A DNA stretch of 64,000 bases, taken from NCBI RefSeq assembly GCF_037120725.1, contig NZ_JBBAXC010000016.1, positions 40,738 through 104,737 on the forward strand, in the 5' to 3' direction. Origin of the DNA: Bacillus spongiae (GTDB lineage: Bacteria; Bacillota; Bacilli; Bacillales; Bacillaceae_K). Positions 9,558 through 18,640 of this stretch are shown here, one piece after another (position 1 is the first letter of the stretch; each line of letters opens with the position of its first letter). Position numbers and translations under genes: made by a program. The notes below the pieces were generated by a model, which saw nothing but the letters and a program-made list of their open reading frames with translations, did no database searches and had not been told where the DNA came from.

Positions 9558-11966
9558 ATGAGTTATAAACATGGTGAAATTGAAAAAAAGTGGCAACACT
9601 ACTGGGAAGAACAAAACACGTATAAAACAAGTGAGGATGCTGACAAGCCTAAATTTTATGCATTAGACATGTTCCCGTATCCATCAGGTGCTGGACTACA
9701 TGTAGGGCATCCAGAAGGCTTTACTGCAACGGATATTCTCTCAAGAATGAAGCGTATGCAAGGCTATAATGTTCTTCATCCAATGGGGTGGGATGCATTT
9801 GGTCTTCCTGCCGAACAATATGCGCTTGATACAGGAAATGATCCAGCCGAATTTACAAAAGTGAATATTGATAATTTTCGTAGGCAGATAAAGTCATTAG
9901 GTTTTTCTTATGATTGGGACCGTGAAGTGAACACGACGGACAAAAATTATTATAAATGGACACAATGGATTTTCACCAAACTTTATGAAAAAGGATTGGC
10001 ATATGTGGATGAAATTCCGGTGAACTGGTGTCCAGCGCTTGGAACTGTATTGGCGAATGAAGAAGTCATTGATGGAAAAAGTGAGCGCGGGGGGCATCCT
10101 GTTGAGCGTCGACCTATGCGCCAATGGATGCTAAAAATTACTGCCTATGCTGATCGTTTACTTGAAGACCTTGAAGAGTTGGATTGGCCAGAAAGCATTA
10201 AGGATATGCAGAGGAACTGGATTGGACGTTCAGAGGGTGGAGAAGTCATCTTTAAGGTTGATGGACATAACGAAACATTGGCTGTGTTTACGACTCGTCC
10301 TGATACCATATTTGGAGCCACATACGCGGTGCTAGCACCTGAACATCCTTTAGTAGAAAAGATTACAACTTCCGACCAAAAAGTAGAGGTTGAGACTTAT
10401 ATTGATTCTATTAAATCAAAAAGTGACCTTGAACGCACAGATCTTGCGAAAGACAAAACAGGTGTTTTTACAGGTGCCTATACGATTAACCCAGCAAATG
10501 GGGAAAAAATGCCGATTTGGATTGCCGATTATGTGCTTATGAGTTACGGTTCTGGTGCTATTATGGCCGTACCTGCCCATGATGAGCGTGATTTTGAATT
10601 CGCTCAAAAATTTGATCTACCAATTAAAGAAGTAGTAGTAGGTGGGGACATTACAAAAGAAGCATATACGGGTGAAGGTAAGCACATCAATTCTGATTTC
10701 CTGAATGGTCTAGATAAAGAAGAGGCAATTAAAAAAGCACTTGTATGGCTTGAAGAAAACGAAATCGGTTCTAAGAAAACGACTTACCGCCTTCGTGATT
10801 GGCTATTTAGTCGTCAACGTTATTGGGGTGAACCGATTCCAGTTATTCACTGGGAGGATGGAACAAGTACGGTTGTAAAAGAAGAAGATCTTCCACTAGT
10901 ACTTCCAAAAACAACGGAAATCAAGCCATCTGGTACAGGAGAATCACCACTTGCAAATATTGATGAATGGGTAAATGTTGTCGATCCTGAAACAGGGAAA
11001 AAAGGTCGTCGTGAAACAAATACAATGCCTCAGTGGGCGGGTAGCTGCTGGTATTATCTACGTTATATCGATCCGGATAATGCAGAACAACTAGCTGACC
11101 CTGAAAAGCTGAAAAAATGGCTTCCTGTGGATATGTATATTGGGGGAGCTGAGCATGCTGTTCTTCATTTGCTCTATGCTCGTTTCTGGCATAAATTCCT
11201 CTATGATATTGGAGTTGTTCCTACAAAAGAGCCATTCCAAAAGCTATTTAATCAAGGAATGATCTTAGGGGAAAATAATGAAAAAATGAGTAAGTCAAAA
11301 GGAAATGTTGTCAACCCAGATGAAATTGTAGAGAGTCATGGTGCTGATACACTTCGACTTTATGAGATGTTTATGGGACCACTAGATGCCTCAATTGCCT
11401 GGTCTGCTACAGGTCTTGATGGTGCTCGTCGTTTTATTGACCGCGTTTGGCGTCTAATGGTTGAAGAAAACGGAAGCTTAAGTAGTAAAATCAAGGATAC
11501 GAGCAATGGTAAGCTTGATAAAGTGTACCATCAAACCGTTAAGAAAGTTACAGAGGATTATGAAGGTCTTCGCTTTAATACAGGGATATCTCAATTGATG
11601 GTATTTATTAATGATGCTTATAAAACCGATGTACTTCCAAAAGAATATATGGAAGGATTCGTGAAGCTTCTCGCACCAATTACCCCTCATATTGCAGAAG
11701 AGCTTTGGAGCAAGCTAGGAAATGAAGGGACGATTTCTTATGAAGCTTGGCCTACTTTCGATGAGGGAAAACTTGTAGATAATGAAGTTGAGATTGTTGT
11801 ACAAATTAATGGTAAGGTTCGTGCAAAACTATTGGTTTCTCGTGAAGCAACTCGTGAGGAGCTTGAGAAACAAGCATTGGCAGAAGTACAAGAAACAATT
11901 GAAGGAAAAACGGTTCGAAAAGTGATTGCTGTTCCTGGAAAACTCGTTAATATTGTTGCGAATTAA
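9558..11966 (+). CDS. leuS: leucyl-tRNA synthetase
   Basis: An 802-residue class I synthetase that charges tRNA-Leu. The HIGH signature is HVGHP at residue 48. The connective editing domain spans roughly 220-420 and contains [11 protein letters not shown]. The KMSKS loop is at about residue 576 in EKMSKSKGN. An anticodon-binding domain and a C-terminal tail ending in [14 protein letters not shown] sequence complete the protein. The length fits the bacterial family (about 800-860). An AAAAGGAGGAG site precedes the ATG. It is controlled by the T-box leader upstream. Confidence 0.98.
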   Translation: MSYKHGEIEKKWQHYWEEQNTYKTSEDADKPKFYALDMFPYPSGAGLHVGHPEGFTATDILSRMKRMQGYNVLHPMGWDAFGLPAEQYALDTGNDPAEFTKVNIDNFRRQIKSLGFSYDWDREVNTTDKNYYKWTQWIFTKLYEKGLAYVDEIPVNWCPALGTVLANEEVIDGKSERGGHPVERRPMRQWMLKITAYADRLLEDLEELDWPESIKDMQRNWIGRSEGGEVIFKVDGHNETLAVFTTRPDTIFGATYAVLAPEHPLVEKITTSDQKVEVETYIDSIKSKSDLERTDLAKDKTGVFTGAYTINPANGEKMPIWIADYVLMSYGSGAIMAVPAHDERDFEFAQKFDLPIKEVVVGGDITKEAYTGEGKHINSDFLNGLDKEEAIKKALVWLEENEIGSKKTTYRLRDWLFSRQRYWGEPIPVIHWEDGTSTVVKEEDLPLVLPKTTEIKPSGTGESPLANIDEWVNVVDPETGKKGRRETNTMPQWAGSCWYYLRYIDPDNAEQLADPEKLKKWLPVDMYIGGAEHAVLHLLYARFWHKFLYDIGVVPTKEPFQKLFNQGMILGENNEKMSKSKGNVVNPDEIVESHGADTLRLYEMFMGPLDASIAWSATGLDGARRFIDRVWRLMVEENGSLSSKIKDTSNGKLDKVYHQTVKKVTEDYEGLRFNTGISQLMVFINDAYKTDVLPKEYMEGFVKLLAPITPHIAEELWSKLGNEGTISYEAWPTFDEGKLVDNEVEIVVQINGKVRAKLLVSREATREELEKQALAEVQETIEGKTVRKVIAVPGKLVNIVAN

Positions 11967-11970
11967 TCAT

Positions 11971-12002
11971 AATGAAGCAGGGTATCCTGCTTCATTATTG
12001 TT
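11971..12002 (+). terminator. terminator of leuS
   Basis: Perfect 11-bp stem AATGAAGCAGG/CCTGCTTCATT with a 4-base loop, then a short T-rich tail, directly after the leuS stop codon. Confidence 0.85.
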
Positions 12003-12037
12003 TATCAATAGATAATAATTTTGTTAGGAGGGGGAGT

Positions 12038-12823
12038 ATGATCAGAAGGCTAAATGGGGATGATCACCGTCAAGTAATGAATTTGCTTCAGCCTAAGTCA
12101 GCTGAAAACCTATTTATTATTGGGGATATTGAAGCATATGGCTACGAACAAGATTTTCAGATGCTGTGGGGGGATTTTGATTCTGAGGAGAATCTTAGAG
12201 GCGTATTGCTAAAATATGAAGAGAACTATATTCCTTATGCAAGTGAAATGTTTGATGTCAAGGGATTTTCAAATATTATAAACAAAGATCAATACTGGAC
12301 GATGCTATCAGGGCTTAAAAGAATCACAAGTATGTTTCAACCTTTTCTTAACAGGAAGCTTATAAAGAAAAGAGAATTATTTTATGCGAAGTGTTATACA
12401 GCTGATAAGCTTATTCTTCAAGACATGGAAAGCGTGAAAAAAGCTAATGTGGATCATATTGAGGAGATTGTAGACTTATATGATCAAATACCCGAATTTG
12501 AAAGTACTGAAGGTGTAGAAAGGAAAAGGCGTAATATGGTTGAAGGGGTATCCAGGACTTATTTTATCGAGCGCGACGGTAAAATGATTGCGGCTGCTTC
12601 AACTGCGGCAGAAAATACACTATCTGCTATGGTCGTAGGAGTGTGTACACTGCCAGCCTATCAGAAACAGGGTTATGCAACGAGATGTATAAGTAAGTTG
12701 ACAGCTGATGTGCTAGCAGAAGGGAAAGAACTTTGCTTATTTTATGATAATCCTGATGCAGGTAAAATATATAAAAGATTAGGTTTTGAAGAGATAGATG
12801 AATGGGTGATTTATCGTTATTAA
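12038..12823 (+). CDS. GNAT-family N-acetyltransferase
   Basis: A 261-residue protein. The C-terminal half is a GNAT fold with the acetyl-CoA loop seen in VCTLPAYQKQGYATRC, followed by LFYDNPDAGKIYKRLGFEE, the usual motif B region. The N-terminal half is divergent, as in two-domain GNAT proteins of Bacillus. I set the start at the ATG at 12038, seven bases after TTAGGAGGGGG; an upstream frame opening at 11972 would lie inside the leuS terminator. The substrate is unknown. Confidence 0.85.
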   Translation: MIRRLNGDDHRQVMNLLQPKSAENLFIIGDIEAYGYEQDFQMLWGDFDSEENLRGVLLKYEENYIPYASEMFDVKGFSNIINKDQYWTMLSGLKRITSMFQPFLNRKLIKKRELFYAKCYTADKLILQDMESVKKANVDHIEEIVDLYDQIPEFESTEGVERKRRNMVEGVSRTYFIERDGKMIAAASTAAENTLSAMVVGVCTLPAYQKQGYATRCISKLTADVLAEGKELCLFYDNPDAGKIYKRLGFEEIDEWVIYRY

Positions 12824-12900
12824 GCACTTAAAAGCCTAGAGTTTTAATCCTTCTAACGGCTTTGCTATAATAAGGGCATGTGAACAAGAAAGGGTGATGA

Positions 12901-13218
12901 GTGGTGGATCAAATTAAAACAATTACGCCTGAAGAGCTACAAAGAAAAATTCAAAATGGTGAAGAGCTTTATCTTGTAGATGTTAGAGAAGATGAAGAAG
13001 TGGCAGAAGGAATGGTGAAGGAAGCAAAGCACATTCCGATGGGGACAATTCCTGAGTCATTAGACCAATTCGAGAAAGAAAAGGAATATATTTTTATTTG
13101 TCGTTCAGGTCGTCGAAGTGAAAATGTTTGCTATTTTATGCAGGATCAAGGCTTCAAAGTGGCGAATATGGAAGGCGGAATGCTAGAATGGGCTGGGGAA
13201 ACTCAACGCAAAGCATAA
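12901..13218 (+). CDS. ytwF: rhodanese-like sulfurtransferase YtwF
   Basis: A 105-residue single rhodanese domain. The active-site loop is CRSGRRS near residue 76, with the cysteine that carries the persulfide; YLVDVREDEE is the family's N-terminal motif. It probably moves sulfur in thiol metabolism or detoxification, in the cytoplasm. The start is GTG, with AAAGGGTGATGA upstream; an adjacent GTG three bases later is equally possible. Confidence 0.85.
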   Translation: MVDQIKTITPEELQRKIQNGEELYLVDVREDEEVAEGMVKEAKHIPMGTIPESLDQFEKEKEYIFICRSGRRSENVCYFMQDQGFKVANMEGGMLEWAGETQRKA

Positions 13219-13341
13219 TTACATAATTATTGCTGAAAAGAATAACCTCAGCTTGTTTAAAAGTTATTAATTAGCAAAATTCTATAAATGGAGCACTTAA
13301 TTTCTATCTTTCTTAGTAGACGTTTTGTGTAAGGGTTATTT

Positions 13342-13370
13342 TCCTATTTTTTATGAATTTTATGTAAAAT
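13342..13370 (+). promoter_or_regulatory. possible extended -10 promoter of the candidate small RNA
   Basis: TAAAAT at 13365-13370 is preceded directly by a TG dinucleotide, as in extended -10 promoters. The -35 region (about 13341-13347) is poor. Confidence 0.35.
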
Positions 13371-13371
13371 G

Positions 13372-13497
13372 GGGAAGAAGCCCTCACAAATTGATACTAG
13401 CTTAATATGATAGTTAGTGTACAAGCTTCTCCGTGTCAAAAAGCTTAGTACTACTCCTTTGAAACACCCGACTCGTTGTAGTGGGGTGTTTATTTTT
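13372..13497 (+). ncRNA. candidate small regulatory RNA
   Basis: A gene-free segment with ordered structure. GGAAGAAGC (13373-13381) can pair with GCTTCTCC (13425-13432), enclosing a second stem ACTAGCT/AGTTAGT (13396-13402 and 13412-13418). After an unpaired stretch containing ACTCCTTTG comes a terminator-type hairpin, AAACACCC/GGGTGTTT (13462-13469 and 13484-13491), with a T-rich tail. A promoter-like -10 lies just upstream. The unpaired ACTCCTTT is complementary to Shine-Dalgarno sequences. I do not recognise it as a known family. A leader of nothing is expected because the next gene is on the other strand. Confidence 0.4.
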
Positions 13498-13570
13498 TCT
13501 TTCAAATACGATGGTTTCGAATTGTTTCAAAATCATTTGATCTTATTCTTTGAGATTAAATTACATAAAA

Positions 13571-13608
13571 GAAACCCTCTGAAATGGCTATTCAGGGGGG
13601 TTCTTTTT
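13571..13608. terminator. terminator of sspH (bidirectional)
   Basis: A stem of 13 bases (13571-13583 with 13591-13603, containing mismatches or wobbles in the GC part) with T-rich flanks on both strands sits directly after the sspH stop codon. Confidence 0.7.
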
Positions 13609-13620
13609 AAGTGTCAGCTT

Positions 13621-13800
13621 TTACGCTTCTTCTAAGTCAGCGATGGAAACTTGTGTACGTTCTTCTAATGGGCCTCTAAGGTGAACAGTTGCCATTTTTC
13701 CATCTTCGTGAAGTTCATCAATCCATACGGAAGCGCCATTGAATTTCACTTCAATTTCAGCTGATGATGAGAAGATTTGTTTGGCTCTATGTAAATCCAT
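13621..13800 (-). CDS. sspH: H-type small acid-soluble spore protein
   Basis: A 59-residue protein beginning MDLHRAKQIFSS and containing VKFNGASVWIDE, the pattern of SspH proteins, which are made in the forespore and packed in the spore core. AAGGAGGG lies five bases before the ATG. An excellent sigma-G promoter is present at 13837-13866. The gene is monocistronic and divergent from the sporulation gene cse60. It is smaller than most annotated genes and easily missed. Confidence 0.9.
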   Translation of the reverse strand: MDLHRAKQIFSSSAEIEVKFNGASVWIDELHEDGKMATVHLRGPLEERTQVSIADLEEA

Positions 13801-13836
13801 TTAAATCCCTCCTTGTTCAGATAAAAATTTCCATTC

Positions 13837-13866
13837 TAGTATGTGTGTTTTTTTCTTTCTTATTCT
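13837..13866 (-). promoter_or_regulatory. sigma-G (forespore) promoter of sspH
   Basis: On the minus strand the -10 is CATACTA (13837-13843), identical to the sigma-G consensus, and the -35 is AGAATA (13861-13866), one base from TGAATA, with a 17-base spacer. Confidence 0.85.
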
Positions 13867-13937
13867 TTTTTAGTAAACAAGAATAATGACTCACTCGTAA
13901 AATAGAATGGTATAAAACAGGACAAGGAGGTGTAAGA

Positions 13938-14120
13938 GTGCTACAGGTTAGACTATTTGATTATGAGCACGAACAGGATTTACAAAAAGAATTAAATGCT
14001 TTTTTAGCAGGTTTTTCTTCTCGAGATATTATTGATATTAAATATAATGTTTCCGCTGCCACGACGGATAAGGAACAAATTTATTGTTTTTCAGCTATGG
14101 TAATCTACCAAGCAAAATAA
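13938..14120 (+). CDS. cse60: sporulation protein Cse60
   Basis: A 60-residue protein with VRLFDYEHEQDLQ at the N-terminus and EQIYCFSAMVIYQ at the C-terminus, matching the Cse60 family, which in B. subtilis is made in the mother cell under sigma-E. Its molecular role is not known. The start is GTG with a perfect AAGGAGGTG site. The promoter upstream is not clear by eye. It converges on the flavoprotein gene. Confidence 0.85.
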   Translation: MLQVRLFDYEHEQDLQKELNAFLAGFSSRDIIDIKYNVSAATTDKEQIYCFSAMVIYQAK

Positions 14121-14146
14121 GAGCAAGCTAATAAGTAATTCTGCTA

Positions 14147-15403
14147 TTAGCAATAAAATGCAGCATTCAATCCAGCCAATCGCCCTGTCACTAGAGCTGA
14201 GGTAATGTTATATCCTCCCGTATAGCCATGAATATCTAGAACTTCTCCACATAAATATAATCCATTCACTTTTTTGGAAGCCATTGTCTTCGGTTCAATT
14301 TCCTTTACTGAAATTCCTCCGCCGGTTACAAAGGCTTTATCGAGTGGGAGCGTTCCGTGAATCTTAATTTTAAATTGTTTACTTAATGAGGCAATCCTTC
14401 TTTTAGTTTCTAGTGAAATATGCCCTCCCTGCTCTGATGGGTTGATTTCACATTGCTCAAGTAAAAATAATAAATATCGTTCAGGAAGTAGTCCTTTTAA
14501 ACTATTTTTTATCGCTTTTTTCGGTTCGTCACCAAGTAAGCGATGGATTTTTTCGGCTATTTTGTGTTCATTTTGGTCGGGTAGTGCGTCAATTGACATG
14601 TAGACGAAATCATTTTTACTTTTTTTCAATTCCTTTACAACGTATTGTGAACAACGTAAAATAGCCGGTCCAGATAGACCAAAATGGGTAAAAAGCATGT
14701 CCATTCTATGTGTGACGACAGGTTTTCCGCGCTTATTAAGGACACTTACCCCGACATCTCTAAGGGCAAGTCCTTGCAGTGTTTTATCCTTTATAAATTC
14801 TTCCTTTGATGTGAGTGGTACTTCTGTAGGGAATAATTCTGTGATAGTATGTCCGGCTTTTTCTGCCCATGGATAGCCATCACCAGTAGAGCCAGTATGT
14901 GGCACGGATTTTCCGCCAACGGCTATGACTACTGCTTTACAAGGGATTTTCTCTTTATCTTGAAGTAAAATTCCTTCTGTACGACCTTCTTTATAGAGGA
15001 TATCCTTAACAGGAGTATTTGTTTTCACTACTACGTTTAGCTCTTTTAAGCGATTTAAAAGTGCATCCACAACCGATTGAGCTTTATCCGAAACTGGGAA
15101 CATTCGACCATGATCTTCCTCCTTTAATTTCACGCCAAGATTTTCAAAAAACGTGATAATATCCTCATTATTAAATACGGAAAAAGCACTATACAGGAAT
15201 CGGCCATTTCCTGGTATATGACGAATGATCTCTTCTATTGGGAGGCGATTTGTCACGTTACATCTTCCACCGCCAGATATGGCAAGTTTTCTTCCTAATT
15301 TATTCCCTTTATCGATAAGGAGGACTTTTTTACCTTGTTCTCCAGCTGCGATGGCAGCCATTAAACCAGAAGGGCCCCCACCAATTACTACAACATCATA
15401 CAT
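14147..15403 (-). CDS. ytfP: FAD-dependent oxidoreductase of the HI0933 family (YtfP)
   Basis: A 418-residue flavoprotein. The dinucleotide fold [17 protein letters not shown] is at residues 8-24, and GGRCNVTN near residue 47 is the family signature. The C-terminus has [16 protein letters not shown], completing the FAD site. Members are annotated as HI0933-like or BaiN-like reductases; the substrate is unknown. Its stop lies 27 bases from the convergent cse60 gene. Confidence 0.88.
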   Translation of the reverse strand: MYDVVVIGGGPSGLMAAIAAGEQGKKVLLIDKGNKLGRKLAISGGGRCNVTNRLPIEEIIRHIPGNGRFLYSAFSVFNNEDIITFFENLGVKLKEEDHGRMFPVSDKAQSVVDALLNRLKELNVVVKTNTPVKDILYKEGRTEGILLQDKEKIPCKAVVIAVGGKSVPHTGSTGDGYPWAEKAGHTITELFPTEVPLTSKEEFIKDKTLQGLALRDVGVSVLNKRGKPVVTHRMDMLFTHFGLSGPAILRCSQYVVKELKKSKNDFVYMSIDALPDQNEHKIAEKIHRLLGDEPKKAIKNSLKGLLPERYLLFLLEQCEINPSEQGGHISLETKRRIASLSKQFKIKIHGTLPLDKAFVTGGGISVKEIEPKTMASKKVNGLYLCGEVLDIHGYTGGYNITSALVTGRLAGLNAAFYC

Positions 15404-15549
15404 ATGTATTCACCAACTTTTTTAAGCTTTTCTTATTTTATAATGGTTTGTAAAGTCAAGCAAATGTTACGAAAAAAATTGTCATTCTCTCTATAGAGGT
15501 GTAAACTACAAAAAGATAAACATTTTGTCAAAGATTGTAGGGAGAATAC

Positions 15550-17172
15550 ATGTCATCAAAATTATTTCGAGGTACTCTCATTTTATCGTTAGGGACATAT
15601 ATATCCAAATTTTTGGGCTTGTTTTATGTTATTCCATTTTATGCACTTATTGGTGGCGAGGATAATGCTGCCCTATTTTCATATGGTTACACACCATATA
15701 CGATATTTTTATCAATTGCGACAGCGGGTGTACCATTAGCTGTATCGAAATTCATTTCAAAATATAATACGTTAGGCGAATATGAGGTAGGACGAAAGCT
15801 TTTTAAGTCAGGACTTCTTGTTATGGTTTTAACAGGTATCGCTTCCTTTATCGTTATGTATGCTTTTGCTCCTTATTTCGCAGACATAACGATAGCTTAT
15901 AATGATGAACAGAAGGTGAAGGTCGAAGATGTCACGACCGTGATTCGAGCCGTTAGCTTTGCGTTACTTATTATTCCGTTTATGAGTTTAATTCGAGGGT
16001 TTTTCCAAGGACATCAATCAATGGGGCCTTCAGCTGTCTCACAAGTTGTCGAGCAAATCGTTCGCATCGTCTTTTTACTAGCTGGGGTATTCTTCGTTTT
16101 AAAAGTAATGAATGGCTCTTTAACAACGGCAATAGCGCTCGCAACGTTCGCTGCATTTGTAGGAGGAGTTGCTTCCTTAGCCGTTTTAATGTGGTATTGG
16201 ATAAAACGAAAGCCGAAGCTAGATGCATTGCCAAGTAAAAGTCCTGGTACGCTCACCATTTCCTATCGAGACATGTACAAGGAGATATTGGTTTATTCCG
16301 TTCCATTTGTATTCGTTGGCTTAGCAAATCCCCTTTTTCAAGTAATCGATCAATTCACAGTTAATAAAGCAATGGGAGCGATTGGATTGGCAGCAGATGC
16401 CGACAGGTTCTTTGGAATATTAAACTTTAGTTCCCATAAGCTTGTTATTATCCCAGTATCATTAGCTACCGCCTTTTCCATGACGTTAATTCCATTAGTG
16501 ACAGAATCGTTTGTAAAAGGAAGCCGAACCGAATTAAAACATCAGATTGACCAAACATTCCAAGTGTTGATGTATTTAACAATCCCAGCGGCTATTGGAA
16601 TATCGATATTGGCAGAGCCAGCCTATACAATTTTTTACGACCATAGCATCGATGGGACAATGGTTCTTAGGGCATATGCACCTGTAGCCATCCTATTTGC
16701 TCTTTTTGCTGTGACAGCAGCGATTTTACAAGGAATTAATGAACAGAAGTATACGATATTAAGTCTATTAATTGGATTACTAGTGAAGTTAGTCCTTAAT
16801 ATCCCTCTCATTGAAAAGTTTCAAATATATGGAGCAATTATCGCTACAACATTAGGCTATTTAATTGCCATTATCATTAATTTGTTCGTCATCAAGCATT
16901 ATGCAAAATATAATTTTAAAATGGTAAGTAGAAGAGTGATGTTAATGGGGATTTTTAATATTGTCATGGCTATAGTGGTATGGATTGTGTATACACTATT
17001 ACAGCTTCTATTAAATCCAGCTAACACCTTATCTGCAGTTGTAATTGTGACCATCTGTGGAACCATCGGAGCATCTCTCTATTTTTACTTAGGTTTTAGA
17101 AGCTATTTAATTGATAAATTATTTGGGGACCGTGCAATAAAGTTACGTAGAAAACTGGGCTTAGGCTCTTGA
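15550..17172 (+). CDS. murJ: MurJ-type lipid II flippase (YtgP)
   Basis: A 540-residue polytopic membrane protein of the MVF/SpoVB group within the MOP superfamily, with about 14 hydrophobic segments. B. subtilis YtgP (544 residues, same neighbourhood) is one of the proteins able to move lipid II across the membrane. The N-terminus RGTLILSLGTYISKFLG is characteristic. GTAGGGAG precedes the ATG. SpoVB and YkvU-like relatives exist, so assignment to YtgP rests on length and on rsuA-like and ytzE neighbours. Confidence 0.87.
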   Translation: MSSKLFRGTLILSLGTYISKFLGLFYVIPFYALIGGEDNAALFSYGYTPYTIFLSIATAGVPLAVSKFISKYNTLGEYEVGRKLFKSGLLVMVLTGIASFIVMYAFAPYFADITIAYNDEQKVKVEDVTTVIRAVSFALLIIPFMSLIRGFFQGHQSMGPSAVSQVVEQIVRIVFLLAGVFFVLKVMNGSLTTAIALATFAAFVGGVASLAVLMWYWIKRKPKLDALPSKSPGTLTISYRDMYKEILVYSVPFVFVGLANPLFQVIDQFTVNKAMGAIGLAADADRFFGILNFSSHKLVIIPVSLATAFSMTLIPLVTESFVKGSRTELKHQIDQTFQVLMYLTIPAAIGISILAEPAYTIFYDHSIDGTMVLRAYAPVAILFALFAVTAAILQGINEQKYTILSLLIGLLVKLVLNIPLIEKFQIYGAIIATTLGYLIAIIINLFVIKHYAKYNFKMVSRRVMLMGIFNIVMAIVVWIVYTLLQLLLNPANTLSAVVIVTICGTIGASLYFYLGFRSYLIDKLFGDRAIKLRRKLGLGS

Positions 17173-17207
17173 TGATAAATACTAATAAAGTTGAGAAAGG
17201 GTAAGGT

Positions 17208-17927
17208 ATGAGATTAGATAAACTACTAGCAAACATGGGCTATGGAAGTCGAAAGGAAGCTAAGCAGTTATTAAAGGGTGGAGGAGTCCTTGTAAACGGA
17301 GTCCCAGCTAAAGACGGAAAACAACATATTGAACCTGAAAGTGATCATATAACGGTGAATGGAGAAAGGATCGAGTATAAAGAATATATATATTTAATGA
17401 TGAATAAGCCACCAGGAGTGCTATCTGCAACAGAGGATAAGTATGATGAAACAGTGATTGATTTGTTAGAATTTGAAGATGCAGTTTATCAGCCATTCCC
17501 TGTCGGACGATTAGACAAAGATACGGAAGGACTTATGCTCATCACAAATGATGGTCAGCTTTCCCATTCTCTCTTATCTCCGAAGAAACATGTCCCAAAA
17601 ACTTATTACGCAAAAATAGCTGGAAAGGTAACAGAAGCGGACATACTTACATTTAAAAGGGGAGTCAAGCTTGATGATGGGTATGTCACAAAACCGGGAG
17701 ATTTGGAAATCCTGTTATCTGAAGAAAATTCTGAAATCCTTCTTACCATTATGGAAGGTAAGTTTCATCAAGTAAAAAGAATGTTTGAAGCAGTAGGAAA
17801 GCATGTTACGTATTTAAAGCGAGTCTCAATGGGATCTTTAAAATTAGATGAGAGCCTATCATTAGGAGAATATCGTGAATTAACAGACGAAGAGGTTAAA
17901 TTATTGAAGTCGTTTAATAATATTTAA
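17208..17927 (+). CDS. ytzG: RsuA-family 16S rRNA pseudouridine synthase (YtzG)
   Basis: A 239-residue protein. Residues 1-60 are an S4 RNA-binding domain (MRLDKLLANMGYGSRKEA). The catalytic domain has PVGRLDKDTEGLMLITNDG, whose aspartate is the nucleophile, and HQVKRMF near the C-terminus. The family converts a uridine in helix 18 of 16S rRNA. It lies 35 bases after murJ, with a weaker AGAAAGGG site, and probably shares its transcript, which ends at the following terminator. Confidence 0.9.
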   Translation: MRLDKLLANMGYGSRKEAKQLLKGGGVLVNGVPAKDGKQHIEPESDHITVNGERIEYKEYIYLMMNKPPGVLSATEDKYDETVIDLLEFEDAVYQPFPVGRLDKDTEGLMLITNDGQLSHSLLSPKKHVPKTYYAKIAGKVTEADILTFKRGVKLDDGYVTKPGDLEILLSEENSEILLTIMEGKFHQVKRMFEAVGKHVTYLKRVSMGSLKLDESLSLGEYRELTDEEVKLLKSFNNI

Positions 17928-17951
17928 TAACTCATGTCAAAATCATCAATA

Positions 17952-17982
17952 AAAAACCTCGCTTATTCAGCGAGGTTTTTAG
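17952..17982. terminator. bidirectional terminator, ytzG and ytzE
   Basis: AAAAACCTCGC and GCGAGGTTTTT form a perfect 11-bp stem with a 7-base loop. A- and T-rich flanks let it work on both strands. Confidence 0.9.
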
Positions 17983-17993
17983 ATTATCTATCG

Positions 17994-18218
17994 TTAAGAA
18001 GAAATTTTGACCTTTTTTTGAGTTGTTGTCCATCTGCCTCGACTAGGACTTTCGACCAAGTCGTTATATGCTAGAACGTTTAAATCTCGTTGAACCGTCC
18101 GAGGAGTGATTCCAAATTCCTCGACTAGGTCTTGCGTTGTGACGGTTCCATTGTCTTTAATAAACATGTAGACGGATTTAATGCGCGTAAGCATTCGATT
18201 AGTAGAAGGTTTCAACAA
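17994..18218 (-). CDS. ytzE: small DeoR-type helix-turn-helix protein (YtzE)
   Basis: A 74-residue protein made almost entirely of a winged helix; the recognition part is TQDLVEEFGITPRTVQRDLN, as in the N-terminal domain of DeoR regulators, but the sugar-phosphate domain is absent. B. subtilis YtzE is also this short. Its target genes are unknown. The start is uncertain: two TTG codons at 18218 and 18215 follow AGGGAG, and an ATG lies eight codons in. Confidence 0.8.
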   Translation of the reverse strand: MLKPSTNRMLTRIKSVYMFIKDNGTVTTQDLVEEFGITPRTVQRDLNVLAYNDLVESPSRGRWTTTQKKVKISS

Positions 18219-18640
18219 ACCACTCCCTCATCATTTTTCCTCTGGCATAGACGACGGATAGCTACGGATGGACAAGAAGACGTCCAAGAATATCTTAGTC
18301 TCTCTCCGAGCAAACAACTCCTTTATGTAAGGTATGTTTATGATTTTATTTATATATTTATTTTACCTCTTTATGCTTAATAATACTAGGAAATGTTGAA
18401 ATTTACAAAAAATTTCCCTTTCTGTATTCACATTTAGTCGACAGTCCCTCAAATTCCATCTATAGAGAAATATTTTCCCTTTATACAATGGGGTTAAGGA
18501 AGCTATATTTCTATACAAAATAAGGGTGATAAAAGGGATCATGGATAAACAGGAAAAAATATTTTCTTTGTTTTCTTTCTAATTGTATTGAATTGAGTTT
18601 ACAATAGGAATCAGATACAGCATAAAAAAGGAGACAGAAA
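18219..18640. other. 422-base gene-free region between ytzE and pepV
   Basis: It holds the ytzE ribosome site, an AT-rich stretch and two similar motifs, TTTCCCTTTCTGTATTC near 18412 and TTTTCCCTTTATACAAT near 18473. TACAAT at 18600-18605 could be the pepV -10, but no good -35 pairs with it. I see no gene, riboswitch or strong hairpin. Confidence 0.4.

Noticed and set aside
13417..13635. 72-residue plus-strand frame
   Set aside because: It spans two terminator hairpins and overlaps the end of sspH.
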